Assembly (NCBI GenBank): GCA_964462445.1
Contig: CAYWXG010000049.1
Location: forward strand, 1 to 20,777
DNA: 20,777 bases
Reading direction: 5' to 3'
From: JAGBWK01 sp964462445
GTDB lineage: Bacteria > Bacteroidota > Bacteroidia > Bacteroidales > Muribaculaceae
The translations under genes were made by a program, and so were the position numbers. Each line of letters starts with the position of its first letter. Positions within the stretch are counted from its first letter, which is position 1. Positions 1-6,576 of this stretch are shown piece after piece. The notes beneath the pieces were generated by a model. That model ran no database searches. It was not told where the DNA came from and saw only the letters and a list, made by a program, of their open reading frames with translations.

Positions 1-43
1 TGCCATAAAAAGTAATTTTGTTGAAAACTTTTTACCAAAGATT

Positions 44-319
44 ATGAACTATACTCCCGAACAACTTGACCAAATAGAGAAATTCGCTTCCATATACCTC
101 AAAATATCGGATATGGCTGTCATTCTTGATATACCACCTGAAACGCTTCGCTGGGATATATCGCAGAAAGATACCGAAGTTTCCCGACGCTATTATCGTG
201 GTAAAGCAGCTTCCAAAGTGAAGTTGCTACACCAAGAAATGCTCCTTGCTCAAGTGGGTTCACCTCTTGCGATTGAGAACACTCACAAGAACCTGCTCGA
301 CATGGAAGATGACGAGTGA
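44..319 (+). CDS. small phage HTH protein, terminase small subunit-like
   Basis: A 91-residue protein. Residues about 5-40 read as a helix-turn-helix (EKFASIYL, then SDMAVILDIPPETLRWDI), followed by a basic helical stretch (YYRGKAASKVKLLHQEML) and an acidic tail ending LLDMEDDE. This layout fits the DNA-recognition subunit of a phage packaging terminase, and the order small HTH protein, 197-aa protein, large terminase is what a packaging module would show once the inserted cassette is removed. The assignment is by context and fold pattern only; no catalytic motif exists to confirm it. It could also be a phage transcription factor. The ATG at 44 follows an AT-rich leader. The next gene lies 36 bases downstream, across a heptad repeat, and is probably co-transcribed. 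Confidence 0.55.
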   Translation: MNYTPEQLDQIEKFASIYLKISDMAVILDIPPETLRWDISQKDTEVSRRYYRGKAASKVKLLHQEMLLAQVGSPLAIENTHKNLLDMEDDE

Positions 320-323
320 CATT

Positions 324-351
324 CCTAATTTCTAATTCCTAACTCCTAATT
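324..351. repeat. four tandem 7-base units between phage genes
   Basis: Four consecutive heptamers fill the gap between the two phage genes: CCTAATT, TCTAATT, CCTAACT, CCTAATT. Each differs from the consensus CCTAATT by at most one base. The array ends five bases before the ATG at 356, so it occupies the place where a ribosome binding site would sit. A second, more degenerate 7-base array lies at 9731-9758. Confidence 0.7.
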
Positions 352-355
352 GTAA

Positions 356-949
356 ATGGCTTTCCCTAACGCACTTGAAGTATGTCGCACCGACCTTTTT
401 ACCAAAGAGGACGAGTTGCGTCAAGCATATCCGCAAATTCTTGTGGATAAGGTGCTTCGTGTGCGTGATATGTATAACTGGTGTATTGCCAATCCCGACG
501 CTAAGGATAGGCAATTCGTGGAACAGGAATTAAGCCGTTACGACATTTCAAAGGTCGTGGCTTATTCCGACCTTGGTATTATCAAGGCTCTGCTCCCGAC
601 GCTTGCCACTGCAAGCCGGGACTTTCATCGTTGGCGTTACAATGAAATGATACTTGAGACATACCAAATGGCGAAGAAGCGTAAGGACACCAAGACTATG
701 GAGAAAGCAGCTTCATCGTATGCGAAGTATAATCGCATTGACCTTGAAGATGAACAGGCTGTGCCTTATGAAATGATTGTGGTTCAGCCGTTCACTGCTA
801 CCTCTGACCCTACGGTGCTCGGTATCAAACCTATCCCGAACATCAACGATAAGATTAAGGCTATGCTTAATAAGTATCGTGCTGAAACTATCGACATCGA
901 GGACATCACTTATGAAGAAGCTGACCTCGAAGAAGAATCTTTATTTTAA
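356..949 (+). CDS. phage protein of unknown function, packaging-module neighbour
   Basis: A 197-residue, mostly alpha-helical and highly charged protein with no signal peptide or membrane segment. The N-terminal part (residues 1-60) is helical with an LRQAYPQILVDKVLRVRDMYNW segment split by charged residues; the middle has MAKKRKDTKTMEKAASSYAKYN; the C-terminus is acidic (IEDITYEEADLEEESLF). I recognise no named domain. It sits directly after the small HTH protein and, ignoring the inserted cassette, directly before the large terminase, so a role as a terminase accessory or second small-terminase component is a reasonable inference. Start ATG at 356 comes straight after the heptad repeat. The gene appears intact. 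Confidence 0.6.
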   Translation: MAFPNALEVCRTDLFTKEDELRQAYPQILVDKVLRVRDMYNWCIANPDAKDRQFVEQELSRYDISKVVAYSDLGIIKALLPTLATASRDFHRWRYNEMILETYQMAKKRKDTKTMEKAASSYAKYNRIDLEDEQAVPYEMIVVQPFTATSDPTVLGIKPIPNINDKIKAMLNKYRAETIDIEDITYEEADLEEESLF

Positions 950-1048
950 AATGACAAGACAAAAGGGAGTGGGTAATTTTATGTGCAAGATAAATCGCAC
1001 TACAATCTAAAAATAAAAAAACAAACAAACGAACAAATGAATTAGTTG

Positions 1049-1069
1049 TTGCATTAGTGCAGAATGCAA
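1049..1069. repeat. short perfect inverted repeat
   Basis: TTGCATT at 1049-1055 and AATGCAA at 1063-1069 form a perfect 7-bp stem around a 7-base loop (AGTGCAG). There is no T run after it, so it is not a typical terminator. It lies in the 243-base gap between the 197-aa phage gene and the cassette promoter and could be an operator or an mRNA structure. Confidence 0.4.
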
Positions 1070-1141
1070 TTAGACTAACGCGCAAAACGAGAGTAAAAGT
1101 TTTTGACATCAGCAAGGCGTTGAAAACTTTTTGTTGTATTA

Positions 1142-1173
1142 TTTGGTAATTTAGGAGAGACATATTAATTTTG
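1142..1173 (+). promoter_or_regulatory. Bacteroidota housekeeping promoter of the inserted cassette
   Basis: TTTG at 1142-1145, a 20-base spacer, and TAATTTTG at 1166-1173 match the Bacteroidota primary-sigma consensus (TTTG, N19-21, TAnnTTTG) exactly. Transcription would start near 1180, about 13 bases before the ATG at 1193. It gives the cassette expression independent of the phage genes. Confidence 0.75.
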
Positions 1174-1192
1174 TGTAAAATATATTACAGGT

Positions 1193-1582
1193 ATGGCAAT
1201 AAATATAATAGACACAACACAGTTTAGTGTAAAGCTAAAAGCTACCATTCAGGCGACTGGTAAACTTGGCTTTACTAATGAGACTGCAAACTGCTTAAAT
1301 CTTCAGATTGGGCAAGCGGTAAACTTTGCAAAAGATGATGAAACTCAAGAGTTATATTTAATCATTGCAAAAGACGGAGCAACGAACACATTAAAAGTGT
1401 GTAAATCCGGAATGTATTATTACATTCAAACAAAGTTGATGTTTGATGCTTTCGGTTATGATTATAAAAAGAAAACCATTATTTTTGATTTGACAAGAAA
1501 AGAGGAACTTGACGAATCACTTAATGGCAGAGTGTATAAAATGAATAAACGAGAATTAATACGAAAAAATATGAAAAGTTAA
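1193..1582 (+). CDS. hypothetical protein of the inserted cassette
   Basis: A 129-residue cytoplasmic protein with no signal peptide or membrane segment. It looks like a small mixed alpha/beta protein: N-terminal strands (FSVKLKATIQATGKLGF), a central part with QAVNFAKDDETQELYLIIAKDG, a YYYIQTKLMFDAFGYDY segment, and a basic C-terminus (MNKRELIRKNMKS). I do not recognise a family. It is the first gene after a strong promoter at 1142-1173 and is followed by a hairpin at 1599-1628, so it may be its own transcription unit. The AT-rich composition contrasts with the terminase gene downstream. Adjacent genes are DUF4417 and toxin-like genes, which suggests an accessory phage-cargo role, but function is not inferable from the sequence. 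Confidence 0.6.
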   Translation: MAINIIDTTQFSVKLKATIQATGKLGFTNETANCLNLQIGQAVNFAKDDETQELYLIIAKDGATNTLKVCKSGMYYYIQTKLMFDAFGYDYKKKTIIFDLTRKEELDESLNGRVYKMNKRELIRKNMKS

Positions 1583-1591
1583 CAAATAGGC

Positions 1592-1688
1592 ATAAAAAAT
1601 CCCACATTGTTGGCGGACGATGCGGGATAAGGGTTGTTCTCCGATTGCGACCTGAGCCACAAATAGACAAAGGAGATAGGTTGATTTT
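1592..1688 (-). ncRNA. candidate small RNA on the minus strand
   Basis: The minus strand holds a promoter (1695-1727) whose predicted start is near 1688, and about 60-90 bases later an intrinsic terminator: stem 1599-1607/1620-1628 (one mismatch in 9 bp) followed by U6 (AAAAAA at 1594-1599 on the plus strand). The roughly 95-base transcript would run opposite to the cassette genes between the 129-aa gene and the DUF4417 gene. A 56-codon reading frame (1692-1522) overlaps it but runs through the terminator, so RNA is the better reading. No Rfam family could be assigned by eye. Confidence 0.45.
1594..1628 (-). terminator. intrinsic terminator, minus strand
   Basis: ATCCCACAT (1599-1607) pairs with ATGCGGGAT (1620-1628) with one mismatch around a 12-base loop. 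On the minus strand the stem is followed at once by six U. It ends the candidate small RNA, and the hairpin could also slow transcription leaving the 129-aa gene on the plus strand. Confidence 0.6.
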
Positions 1689-1694
1689 CATTTG

Positions 1695-1727
1695 CAAAGA
1701 TAACTTAATTTTTGCGAACAGTGCTAA
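1695..1727 (-). promoter_or_regulatory. minus-strand promoter of the candidate small RNA
   Basis: Read on the minus strand: TTAG at 1727-1724, a 21-base spacer, and TATCTTTG at 1702-1695. The -7 element matches TAnnTTTG exactly and the -33 element differs from TTTG by one base. No gene of usual size begins downstream on this strand, only the candidate small RNA. Confidence 0.55.
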
Positions 1728-1792
1728 TTTTCTCCTTAAAATCGGTTAAAAGTGTTTATTTTTTTAGTATAAATCGCTTTAAATCATTTTAA

Positions 1793-2503
1793 ATGGCGAA
1801 ATTTTACAATTTGAATTCGCGGCCTAAGTCGCAAACAAACAAAGAGAAAGACGATGTGCTGTTCAGAAGCACAATTGCAAGTTCTCTGACTGATTTTCAG
1901 TCGGTTTCCGTAGTGACGGAAATTCCAGTAATTAATAGTTACTCTGTAGATGAGGACTTTATTCGTAGCAAAAATTCGTTACTTGGTTTTACAAGTGCTA
2001 TTTCTTCAGACAACTATGATGAAATAGTTCATTTCTATCTTAACGATAACCAGTTTATTCGAGTTTTTAACAATCCGAGCAAATATGTTGATATCCTTAA
2101 AGGATATAAATATGTTATAACTCCAGATTGTTCGCAATACATAAATATGCCTCAATTACAAAGAATGTCTCACTCATTTTGGAATAAGGCAATAGCAGCT
2201 TATTGGCAAAAACATGGGATTAACATTATATTTAATGTTAGTTGGTCTTGTCCTGAAAGCTATGATTACGCATTTGCGGGACTTCCCAAAGGTTGTGTAA
2301 TAGCAATAAATTGTACCGGAGTCATAGGTTGCTCTGCATCTAAATACCTTTGGCAAAAAGGTTACAATGAAGCTATAGCTCGTTTGGAACCGTCTTTAAT
2401 CATTCGCTACGGAGACAAAATGCCCAATGAGCGTGATGATATTAGCGTTTATTTTGATAATATTAACCTAATGAATTTGCGAAATGGGGGGAAACGGAAG
2501 TAG
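1793..2503 (+). CDS. DUF4417 domain phage-associated protein
   Basis: A 236-residue protein. Residues about 60-230 match the DUF4417 pattern as I know it: GYKYVITPDCSQYINMP near 105-121, then a VSWSCPESYDYAF segment and GLPKGCVIAINCTG near 160-180. DUF4417 proteins are common in phages and mobile elements; their biochemical role is unknown to me. The N-terminus is basic and low in complexity. The stop at 2501-2503 comes just after a Gly/Arg-rich stretch encoded across a run of six G (2486-2491), and removal of one G would fuse this protein in frame to the next ORF. It is therefore either the upstream member of an overlapping pair or the front half of a broken or frameshifted fusion. Start ATG at 1793; no clear dedicated promoter was found. 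Confidence 0.75.
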   Translation: MAKFYNLNSRPKSQTNKEKDDVLFRSTIASSLTDFQSVSVVTEIPVINSYSVDEDFIRSKNSLLGFTSAISSDNYDEIVHFYLNDNQFIRVFNNPSKYVDILKGYKYVITPDCSQYINMPQLQRMSHSFWNKAIAAYWQKHGINIIFNVSWSCPESYDYAFAGLPKGCVIAINCTGVIGCSASKYLWQKGYNEAIARLEPSLIIRYGDKMPNERDDISVYFDNINLMNLRNGGKRK

Positions 2504-2861
2504 AGGGAAAGGTTTATTAAATTCCGAGTTAGGTAGGAATTGGAAAACAGTAGCTACAATTGGCAAAATTCAAGTGGTTCAATTGAAAGACCAATCCAAG
2601 TCTAATAAGCTTCCGGAAGAAAGTCATACAGCGAACCGTATATATGCTATTTTTGAAAAAAATGGCTCTGATGTTAAAGCTATTGCTAAATACGACAGCA
2701 ATGGTAAAAAGGTTTGGGAAATTCACACGACTGATCATAAGGGATTGGGTGCGCATTTCCATTTATGGGAAGATGGTAAACCAATTAAAGGCAGTGAAAC
2801 TTCTCTTGTTGGTCACACAGACTTATTGGCGATTCTTAACAAAGTACGAAACTTTAAATAA
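2484..2861 (+). CDS. toxin-like C-terminal domain protein with HxH motif, overlapping DUF4417
   Basis: A 125-residue reading frame, +1 relative to DUF4417 and overlapping its last 20 bases. It opens with a Gly-rich linker (GGNGSRGKG), then a helical segment and a compact C-terminal domain containing EIHTTDHKGLGAHFHLW, with histidines arranged H-x4-H-x5-H-x-H. Gly-rich linker followed by a small His-rich domain resembles polymorphic-toxin or phage-effector tails, but I cannot name the family and catalysis is not shown. The ATG at 2484 lies inside the G-run overlap and has no Shine-Dalgarno sequence, so translation probably depends on coupling, on a +1 shift at GGGGGGAAAC, or on a G5 allele that restores one continuous protein. 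The next gene starts 6 bases downstream. Confidence 0.6.
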   Translation: MGGNGSRGKGLLNSELGRNWKTVATIGKIQVVQLKDQSKSNKLPEESHTANRIYAIFEKNGSDVKAIAKYDSNGKKVWEIHTTDHKGLGAHFHLWEDGKPIKGSETSLVGHTDLLAILNKVRNFK

Positions 2862-2866
2862 ATAAT

Positions 2867-3217
2867 ATGAGTACAGATTTCTACTACATCAGTCATGATT
2901 TGTTTGGTTATCCATTCAATTCGGAATTCCCTCCAAATACTAATTTATATGGAGACGGCTATGCTGGATATAAGAATACAGCCTCACAAGTCTTATTTTA
3001 CGACTTTGCTGTGCAAATGTATGATGTTAGATTTAAGTACCATGGTAACATGTACTTTCTAATGTATACACCTGAACATGCAGCATTGTGTGATGAGAAA
3101 TTCACTAATGAAATTGAGATTTTCGCAACGCCAAATGATTTGATAAAAAATTTGGAAATAGAAGGTCGAAAACTTCTTGAGATCATTGATGAAATTGAAG
3201 AGATAGAACCAGTTTAA
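2867..3217 (+). CDS. small acidic protein, possible immunity partner
   Basis: A 116-residue acidic cytoplasmic protein starting 6 bases after the previous stop, so surely co-transcribed and probably translationally coupled. The N-terminal half is aromatic-rich (YYISHDLFGYPF, GDGYAGYK), followed by strands (VRFKYHGNMYFLMYTP) and a C-terminal amphipathic helix ending ELIDEIEEIEPV-like acidic residues (IIDEIEEIEPV). The combination of small size, acidic charge and tight placement behind a toxin-like gene is what immunity proteins usually show. That role is inferred from position only; I do not recognise a family. A terminator follows at 3242-3278. Confidence 0.55.
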   Translation: MSTDFYYISHDLFGYPFNSEFPPNTNLYGDGYAGYKNTASQVLFYDFAVQMYDVRFKYHGNMYFLMYTPEHAALCDEKFTNEIEIFATPNDLIKNLEIEGRKLLEIIDEIEEIEPV

Positions 3218-3241
3218 CTCTGTCTTTTACTTAAAAATGAT

Positions 3242-3278
3242 AATGGGCTATTTTTGTAAAAAAAGTAACCCATTTTTT
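3242..3278 (+). terminator. intrinsic terminator closing the cassette
   Basis: AATGGG (3242-3247) pairs with CCCATT (3269-3274). After one mismatch the stem continues through TATTTTT against AAAAAGTA-like bases, and six T follow (3273-3278). The T run touches the ATG of the terminase at 3279, so the cassette ends exactly where the next phage gene begins. Confidence 0.7.
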
Positions 3279-3845
3279 ATGAATAAGCGAATATATTTCA
3301 ACACGCCACAACGATTGACGCAATTAATCGGGGCGAACACTACCGTGATCGTCGCCGGCCGTCGTACCGGTAAGACGGACTCCATTGCGTCGCCTTTCGT
3401 GCTTCGTAATATGCAGAGAATGCCCGGCTCTACCGGTGGTATCGTCGTGCCTACTTTCAAGCATGGTTTGACTAATACGCTCCCAGGCCTCTTTGCTGCT
3501 TGGAAGCGTTGGGGATTTATCAATGGCATTCATTATGTCGTCGGTCGTCGCCCACCCAAATCGTTCGCTAAGCCTATCATCGAGCCGTCGGACTATGAGC
3601 ATGTCATATCCTTTTACAATGGCTCGTGTGCAATTATCATTTCACAAGATAGACCCGGCTCGTCTAACTCGCTGACGCTCTCTTGGATTCTTGTCGATGA
3701 AGCGAAGTTCGTGGATTATGAACGGCTGAAAGATGAAACTCTCCCTGCCAATGGTGGTATCAAAAGCCATTTCGGTCATCATTCGTGCAACCACTCGATG
3801 ATGATTCTTTCGGATATGCCTCAGACTCAAAAAGGCAATCGATAA
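3279..3845 (+). pseudogene. phage terminase large subunit, truncated to its ATPase half
   Basis: 188 residues remain of a protein normally about 430-550 residues long. Walker A GRRTGKT is at residues 27-33 and Walker B ILVDE ends at D140-E141; the coupling-type motif SDMPQTQKG is close to the end, after which the frame stops at NR-stop. The whole C-terminal RNase H-like nuclease domain is missing, so DNA packaging is not possible. I chose ATG 3279 because the in-frame codons upstream (from 3237) encode the terminator hairpin. The gene is clearly more GC-rich than the cassette before it. A hairpin starts 5 bases after the stop and chromosomal genes on the opposite strand follow, so this is a deletion end of the prophage. 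Confidence 0.8.
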
Positions 3846-3849
3846 ACTC

Positions 3850-3886
3850 AAGAGGCTGCCCAACTGTTATTGTTAGACAGCCTCTT
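3850..3886. terminator. bidirectional hairpin between convergent genes
   Basis: AAGAGGCTG (3850-3858) and CAGCCTCTT (3878-3886) form a perfect 9-bp stem, with a small inner AAC/GTT pairing (3862-3864/3872-3874). It sits between the truncated terminase (+) and the end of the efflux operon (-). The downstream T run is weak on both strands, so its terminator role rests on stem strength and position. Confidence 0.6.
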
Positions 3887-3927
3887 CGCATTTATTGTAA
3901 AATCTCACTAAAAATTTTATTGTGATT

Positions 3928-6354
3928 TTAATTGGATTTCACTACATCTGCGGGATTTTCGGTGGCGGCTTTCCATGAGCGGAGAGTTACAAGGCCAACT
4001 GTAACGGTCAAAACTACTACCAACGCAACAAGATATATCCACCATGGCATTGCAATGCGATTGGCAAACTGCTCTAACCAACGTGAAGTAAAGTACCATG
4101 CAACGGGTGCAGCAACAACGAAACAGCCGAGAACAATCCAAACATATCGCAAGTTGAGCATCTTAATCATCTGAGCTGTTGTTGCGCCATAAACCTTGCG
4201 GACGGCAATTTCCGAACGACGGTGCTGTGTCTCGAACATCACTATGCCGAACACTCCCATCATGGCGATAACAACTGCAAGAACAGCAAACATGCCGATA
4301 ATGATTGTTTGACGACGCGTGTCTTTATACATATTTTCAACATAATCATTTAGGAAGTGAAGTTCGACTTCTTCTCCATTTGGATTTAGCTCTTTGCATA
4401 AATCTTGCACATACTTGGCAAATGCCTCTATATCTGTATTTGCTCCTATTCGAACATAATAATTGTAACAGCCACCCCAGTTATTTGAACAGAAGAAAGA
4501 ATAATATTCTGTAGATTTGTTGCTTGCAGCTGAAAGTCGCACATCTTTTATGATACCTACTACATTAAATCCATCAGTGTAATGGTAGCCGACAGGCACT
4601 CCGATTTCTCGATTGAAAGATCTCATTATAATCATTTCTTCTCTTTCTGCCGATGTTGGAGTAAATCCCTTACCATCGACAACCTCGAATCCAAAGAAAT
4701 CAAGAAAGTTCCAACGAACACAATTAGGTCGAAGTAAATATTCTTTTTCTTCATAGCTGCGACCCCATGTTTGAGCTGTTTGGAAGATATTGAAGCGTGA
4801 GCAAGTTGCATCTATTGCATCAGGATGTTGTAAAAGTCTATCTATAAGCGTTTCATCTTTCCCTCTTATATCTCCGCTGTAGAATGTTACAATATTTTCT
4901 CTATCAAATCCCATGTCAAATTTTGTCATATAGCGATATTGTAAGAAAAATATAGCAGTGACAATAATCAACACCATTGCAACCGAGAACTGTATCCCTA
5001 CCATTATTGAGCGTAATCTTCGACCGGTTGCCGATTGTGCAAAACCACCTTTCACACCTAATGAAGCATTAAATCGAGTGATATATAATGCAGGATATAC
5101 AGCTGCGACAATGGCAAGTAAAATCATTAATGCAATCATTATTGCGATAACCGGGATATTCTCTCCGAGCGAAAGGGGACAAGTCACATATTGAGCGATA
5201 AAACTTTCTTTGACGGCAATCATTAGATAGAATGCTAATGCCATTGAGATAAGCACTAAGCCAATTGCTTCAAAGAGGAAATTCCAACGAAGAGTAGCTT
5301 GACTTGCTCCAAATACCTTGCAGATATTTACAGCGCGCATACGCACCGGTACAAGCGCAAGGAAAAAGTTAACGAAATTGATAAAAGCAACAACAACAAT
5401 TACAATGGCTATTGCTATAAGAACAGCTGTTGCAGAGCGCGTGCCGCACTCATATATTGTTCCTTCTGCATCTCTGACATTGTAATATGTGTCATTCAAT
5501 GCTACCAATCTGACAGGTTGTGTTCTATCTTCTTCAAGCTTTGCACCAAACTCAGCAGCTTGTTCAGGATATTCGGCAATATACTCTGCCATCATACCCT
5601 TATACCATTTATCGTATTGCGTTTGCCAAATCTTGGCAAATTTCTCCGGGTCTGTCCCTTCATTTAAGCGAACGAAGAATGAATAGTTCCAGTTGTTGTT
5701 TTGTTGCCCAACCTCAAGGTTGTCGTTACGAATAATTCGGCATTTATTTAAAAATGTATTGGCTGAAAAATCTTCATATATAGCCACGATTGTTTGTGGC
5801 GACTTTGGTTTTCCGTCATTGTACCAGTCTCCACCTTCATACCAAATCTGATCACCGACACCAACTCCTATCTGCTCTGCGGCTGAACGAGACATTATGA
5901 CTGTGTTTGGTTCTTTTATCTTCTGTAAGTTCCCGGCAATACAATCAAATTCAAAAATATCTACAACATTGGCGTTCCCGGAATAAACTCCTATAGGAAA
6001 TTGTTCAAAGTTATAATCATTAACTTTCTTCCACACACGACTAATATTAGCGTGAGGCATAAGAGATGCACCTACTTCTGCTTCGGGGCAGAGTTCTATT
6101 GTTTCGTAACTTACAGGCTGTGGAGAATTAGTAGACCAAATTTCATTGTTAAGATCCTCAGCATTCCAACGAGGTTGTACCAAATAAATTCGGTCCGAAT
6201 TTTTTAGTGCTCTGTTGTAGGTTATAGAATACCACACTTGCGAGGCTATGATGTAAAATGCCACGAAAGCGAGGGTGAGCCCCACCACGTTTAGTAGTGA
6301 AGCCACCTTGTAACGCTTAAGTGTCATTAAGAAATTCTTTAATGCAATTTTCAT
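3928..6354 (-). CDS. FtsX/MacB-type ABC transporter permease (second copy)
   Basis: About 808 residues from ATG 6354; three further codons upstream begin with TTG (6363) and are less likely. The protein has two repeats, each with one membrane helix, a large periplasmic domain and three membrane helices: helix near 18-40, MacB-like periplasmic domain to about 300, helices near 305-330, 355-380, 400-425, then helix near 455-475, a second periplasmic domain, and helices near 690-715, 740-760 and 770-795. FtsX core residues such as GVFGIVMFETQHRRSEIAVRKVYGA are present. No ATPase is fused, so it must use the separate ATPase at 6577-7257. It would form a tripartite pump with the HlyD adaptor and TolC. 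It is the last gene of the operon, about 220 bases after the ATPase gene across a 200-base inverted-repeat element. Confidence 0.85.
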   Translation of the reverse strand: MKIALKNFLMTLKRYKVASLLNVVGLTLAFVAFYIIASQVWYSITYNRALKNSDRIYLVQPRWNAEDLNNEIWSTNSPQPVSYETIELCPEAEVGASLMPHANISRVWKKVNDYNFEQFPIGVYSGNANVVDIFEFDCIAGNLQKIKEPNTVIMSRSAAEQIGVGVGDQIWYEGGDWYNDGKPKSPQTIVAIYEDFSANTFLNKCRIIRNDNLEVGQQNNNWNYSFFVRLNEGTDPEKFAKIWQTQYDKWYKGMMAEYIAEYPEQAAEFGAKLEEDRTQPVRLVALNDTYYNVRDAEGTIYECGTRSATAVLIAIAIVIVVVAFINFVNFFLALVPVRMRAVNICKVFGASQATLRWNFLFEAIGLVLISMALAFYLMIAVKESFIAQYVTCPLSLGENIPVIAIMIALMILLAIVAAVYPALYITRFNASLGVKGGFAQSATGRRLRSIMVGIQFSVAMVLIIVTAIFFLQYRYMTKFDMGFDRENIVTFYSGDIRGKDETLIDRLLQHPDAIDATCSRFNIFQTAQTWGRSYEEKEYLLRPNCVRWNFLDFFGFEVVDGKGFTPTSAEREEMIIMRSFNREIGVPVGYHYTDGFNVVGIIKDVRLSAASNKSTEYYSFFCSNNWGGCYNYYVRIGANTDIEAFAKYVQDLCKELNPNGEEVELHFLNDYVENMYKDTRRQTIIIGMFAVLAVVIAMMGVFGIVMFETQHRRSEIAVRKVYGATTAQMIKMLNLRYVWIVLGCFVVAAPVAWYFTSRWLEQFANRIAMPWWIYLVALVVVLTVTVGLVTLRSWKAATENPADVVKSN

Positions 6355-6370
6355 ATTCTGCAAAGTTTAA

Positions 6371-6570
6371 GCAGGCTCTATAAATTTATTTGGAATGATT
6401 TTGAGATTTTAATTGAGGGGTTTCCGAGGTTGAGAAGGGAGTTTAGCGAGCTAAGCGACCGACGAAACCGCAGAAAAGCACCAATAAAAAGCCAAAAGCA
6501 ACCAAAAACCTGCCATTAATAACTATTTCAATATTAAAAAACTTTAGAGTGCTCAATTTATAGAACCTGC
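6371..6570. repeat. 200-base element bounded by 16-base inverted repeats
   Basis: GCAGGCTCTATAAATT (6371-6386) and the complement of GCAGGTTCTATAAATT (6555-6570) match at 15 of 16 bases and enclose 168 non-coding bases. The interior carries a small palindrome (TTAGCGAGCTAA) and poly-A tracts. It fills the space between the ATPase and second permease genes. It could be a MITE-like insertion or a large mRNA hairpin; no target-site duplication is visible. The region contains no credible ORF. Confidence 0.6.
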
Positions 6571-6576
6571 CTATAG

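Noticed and set aside
951..1010. A 19-codon frame just after the 197-aa phage gene, possibly the stump of a gene cut by the cassette.
   Set aside because: Too short to compare with any family, with no supporting signal; it may be chance.
906..1163. An 85-codon frame on the minus strand across the phage/cassette gap.
   Set aside because: Covers the cassette promoter region and the antisense end of a real gene, with no promoter or ribosome site and a low-complexity product.
1522..1692. A 56-codon frame on the minus strand starting near the candidate small-RNA promoter.
   Set aside because: It runs straight through the hairpin and U6 terminator and into the antisense of the 129-aa gene; its composition is not protein-like after codon 32. 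The RNA reading explains the promoter and terminator better.
3237..3278. Upstream extension of the terminase frame from the ATG at 3237.
   Set aside because: These codons are the cassette terminator hairpin and its T run; the family-like protein starts at ATG 3279.
3890..3927. AAAATC(T)CAC/GTGATTTT hairpin as terminator of the efflux operon.
   Set aside because: The stem is AT-rich with a bulge and no T run on the minus strand; the hairpin at 3850-3886 is the stronger candidate.
6440..6510. Possible second sigma-54 promoter in the ATPase-permease gap (TGG...GC strings on the minus strand).
   Set aside because: The GG-to-GC spacing is off by one or more bases in every string examined; sigma-54 promoters do not tolerate this.
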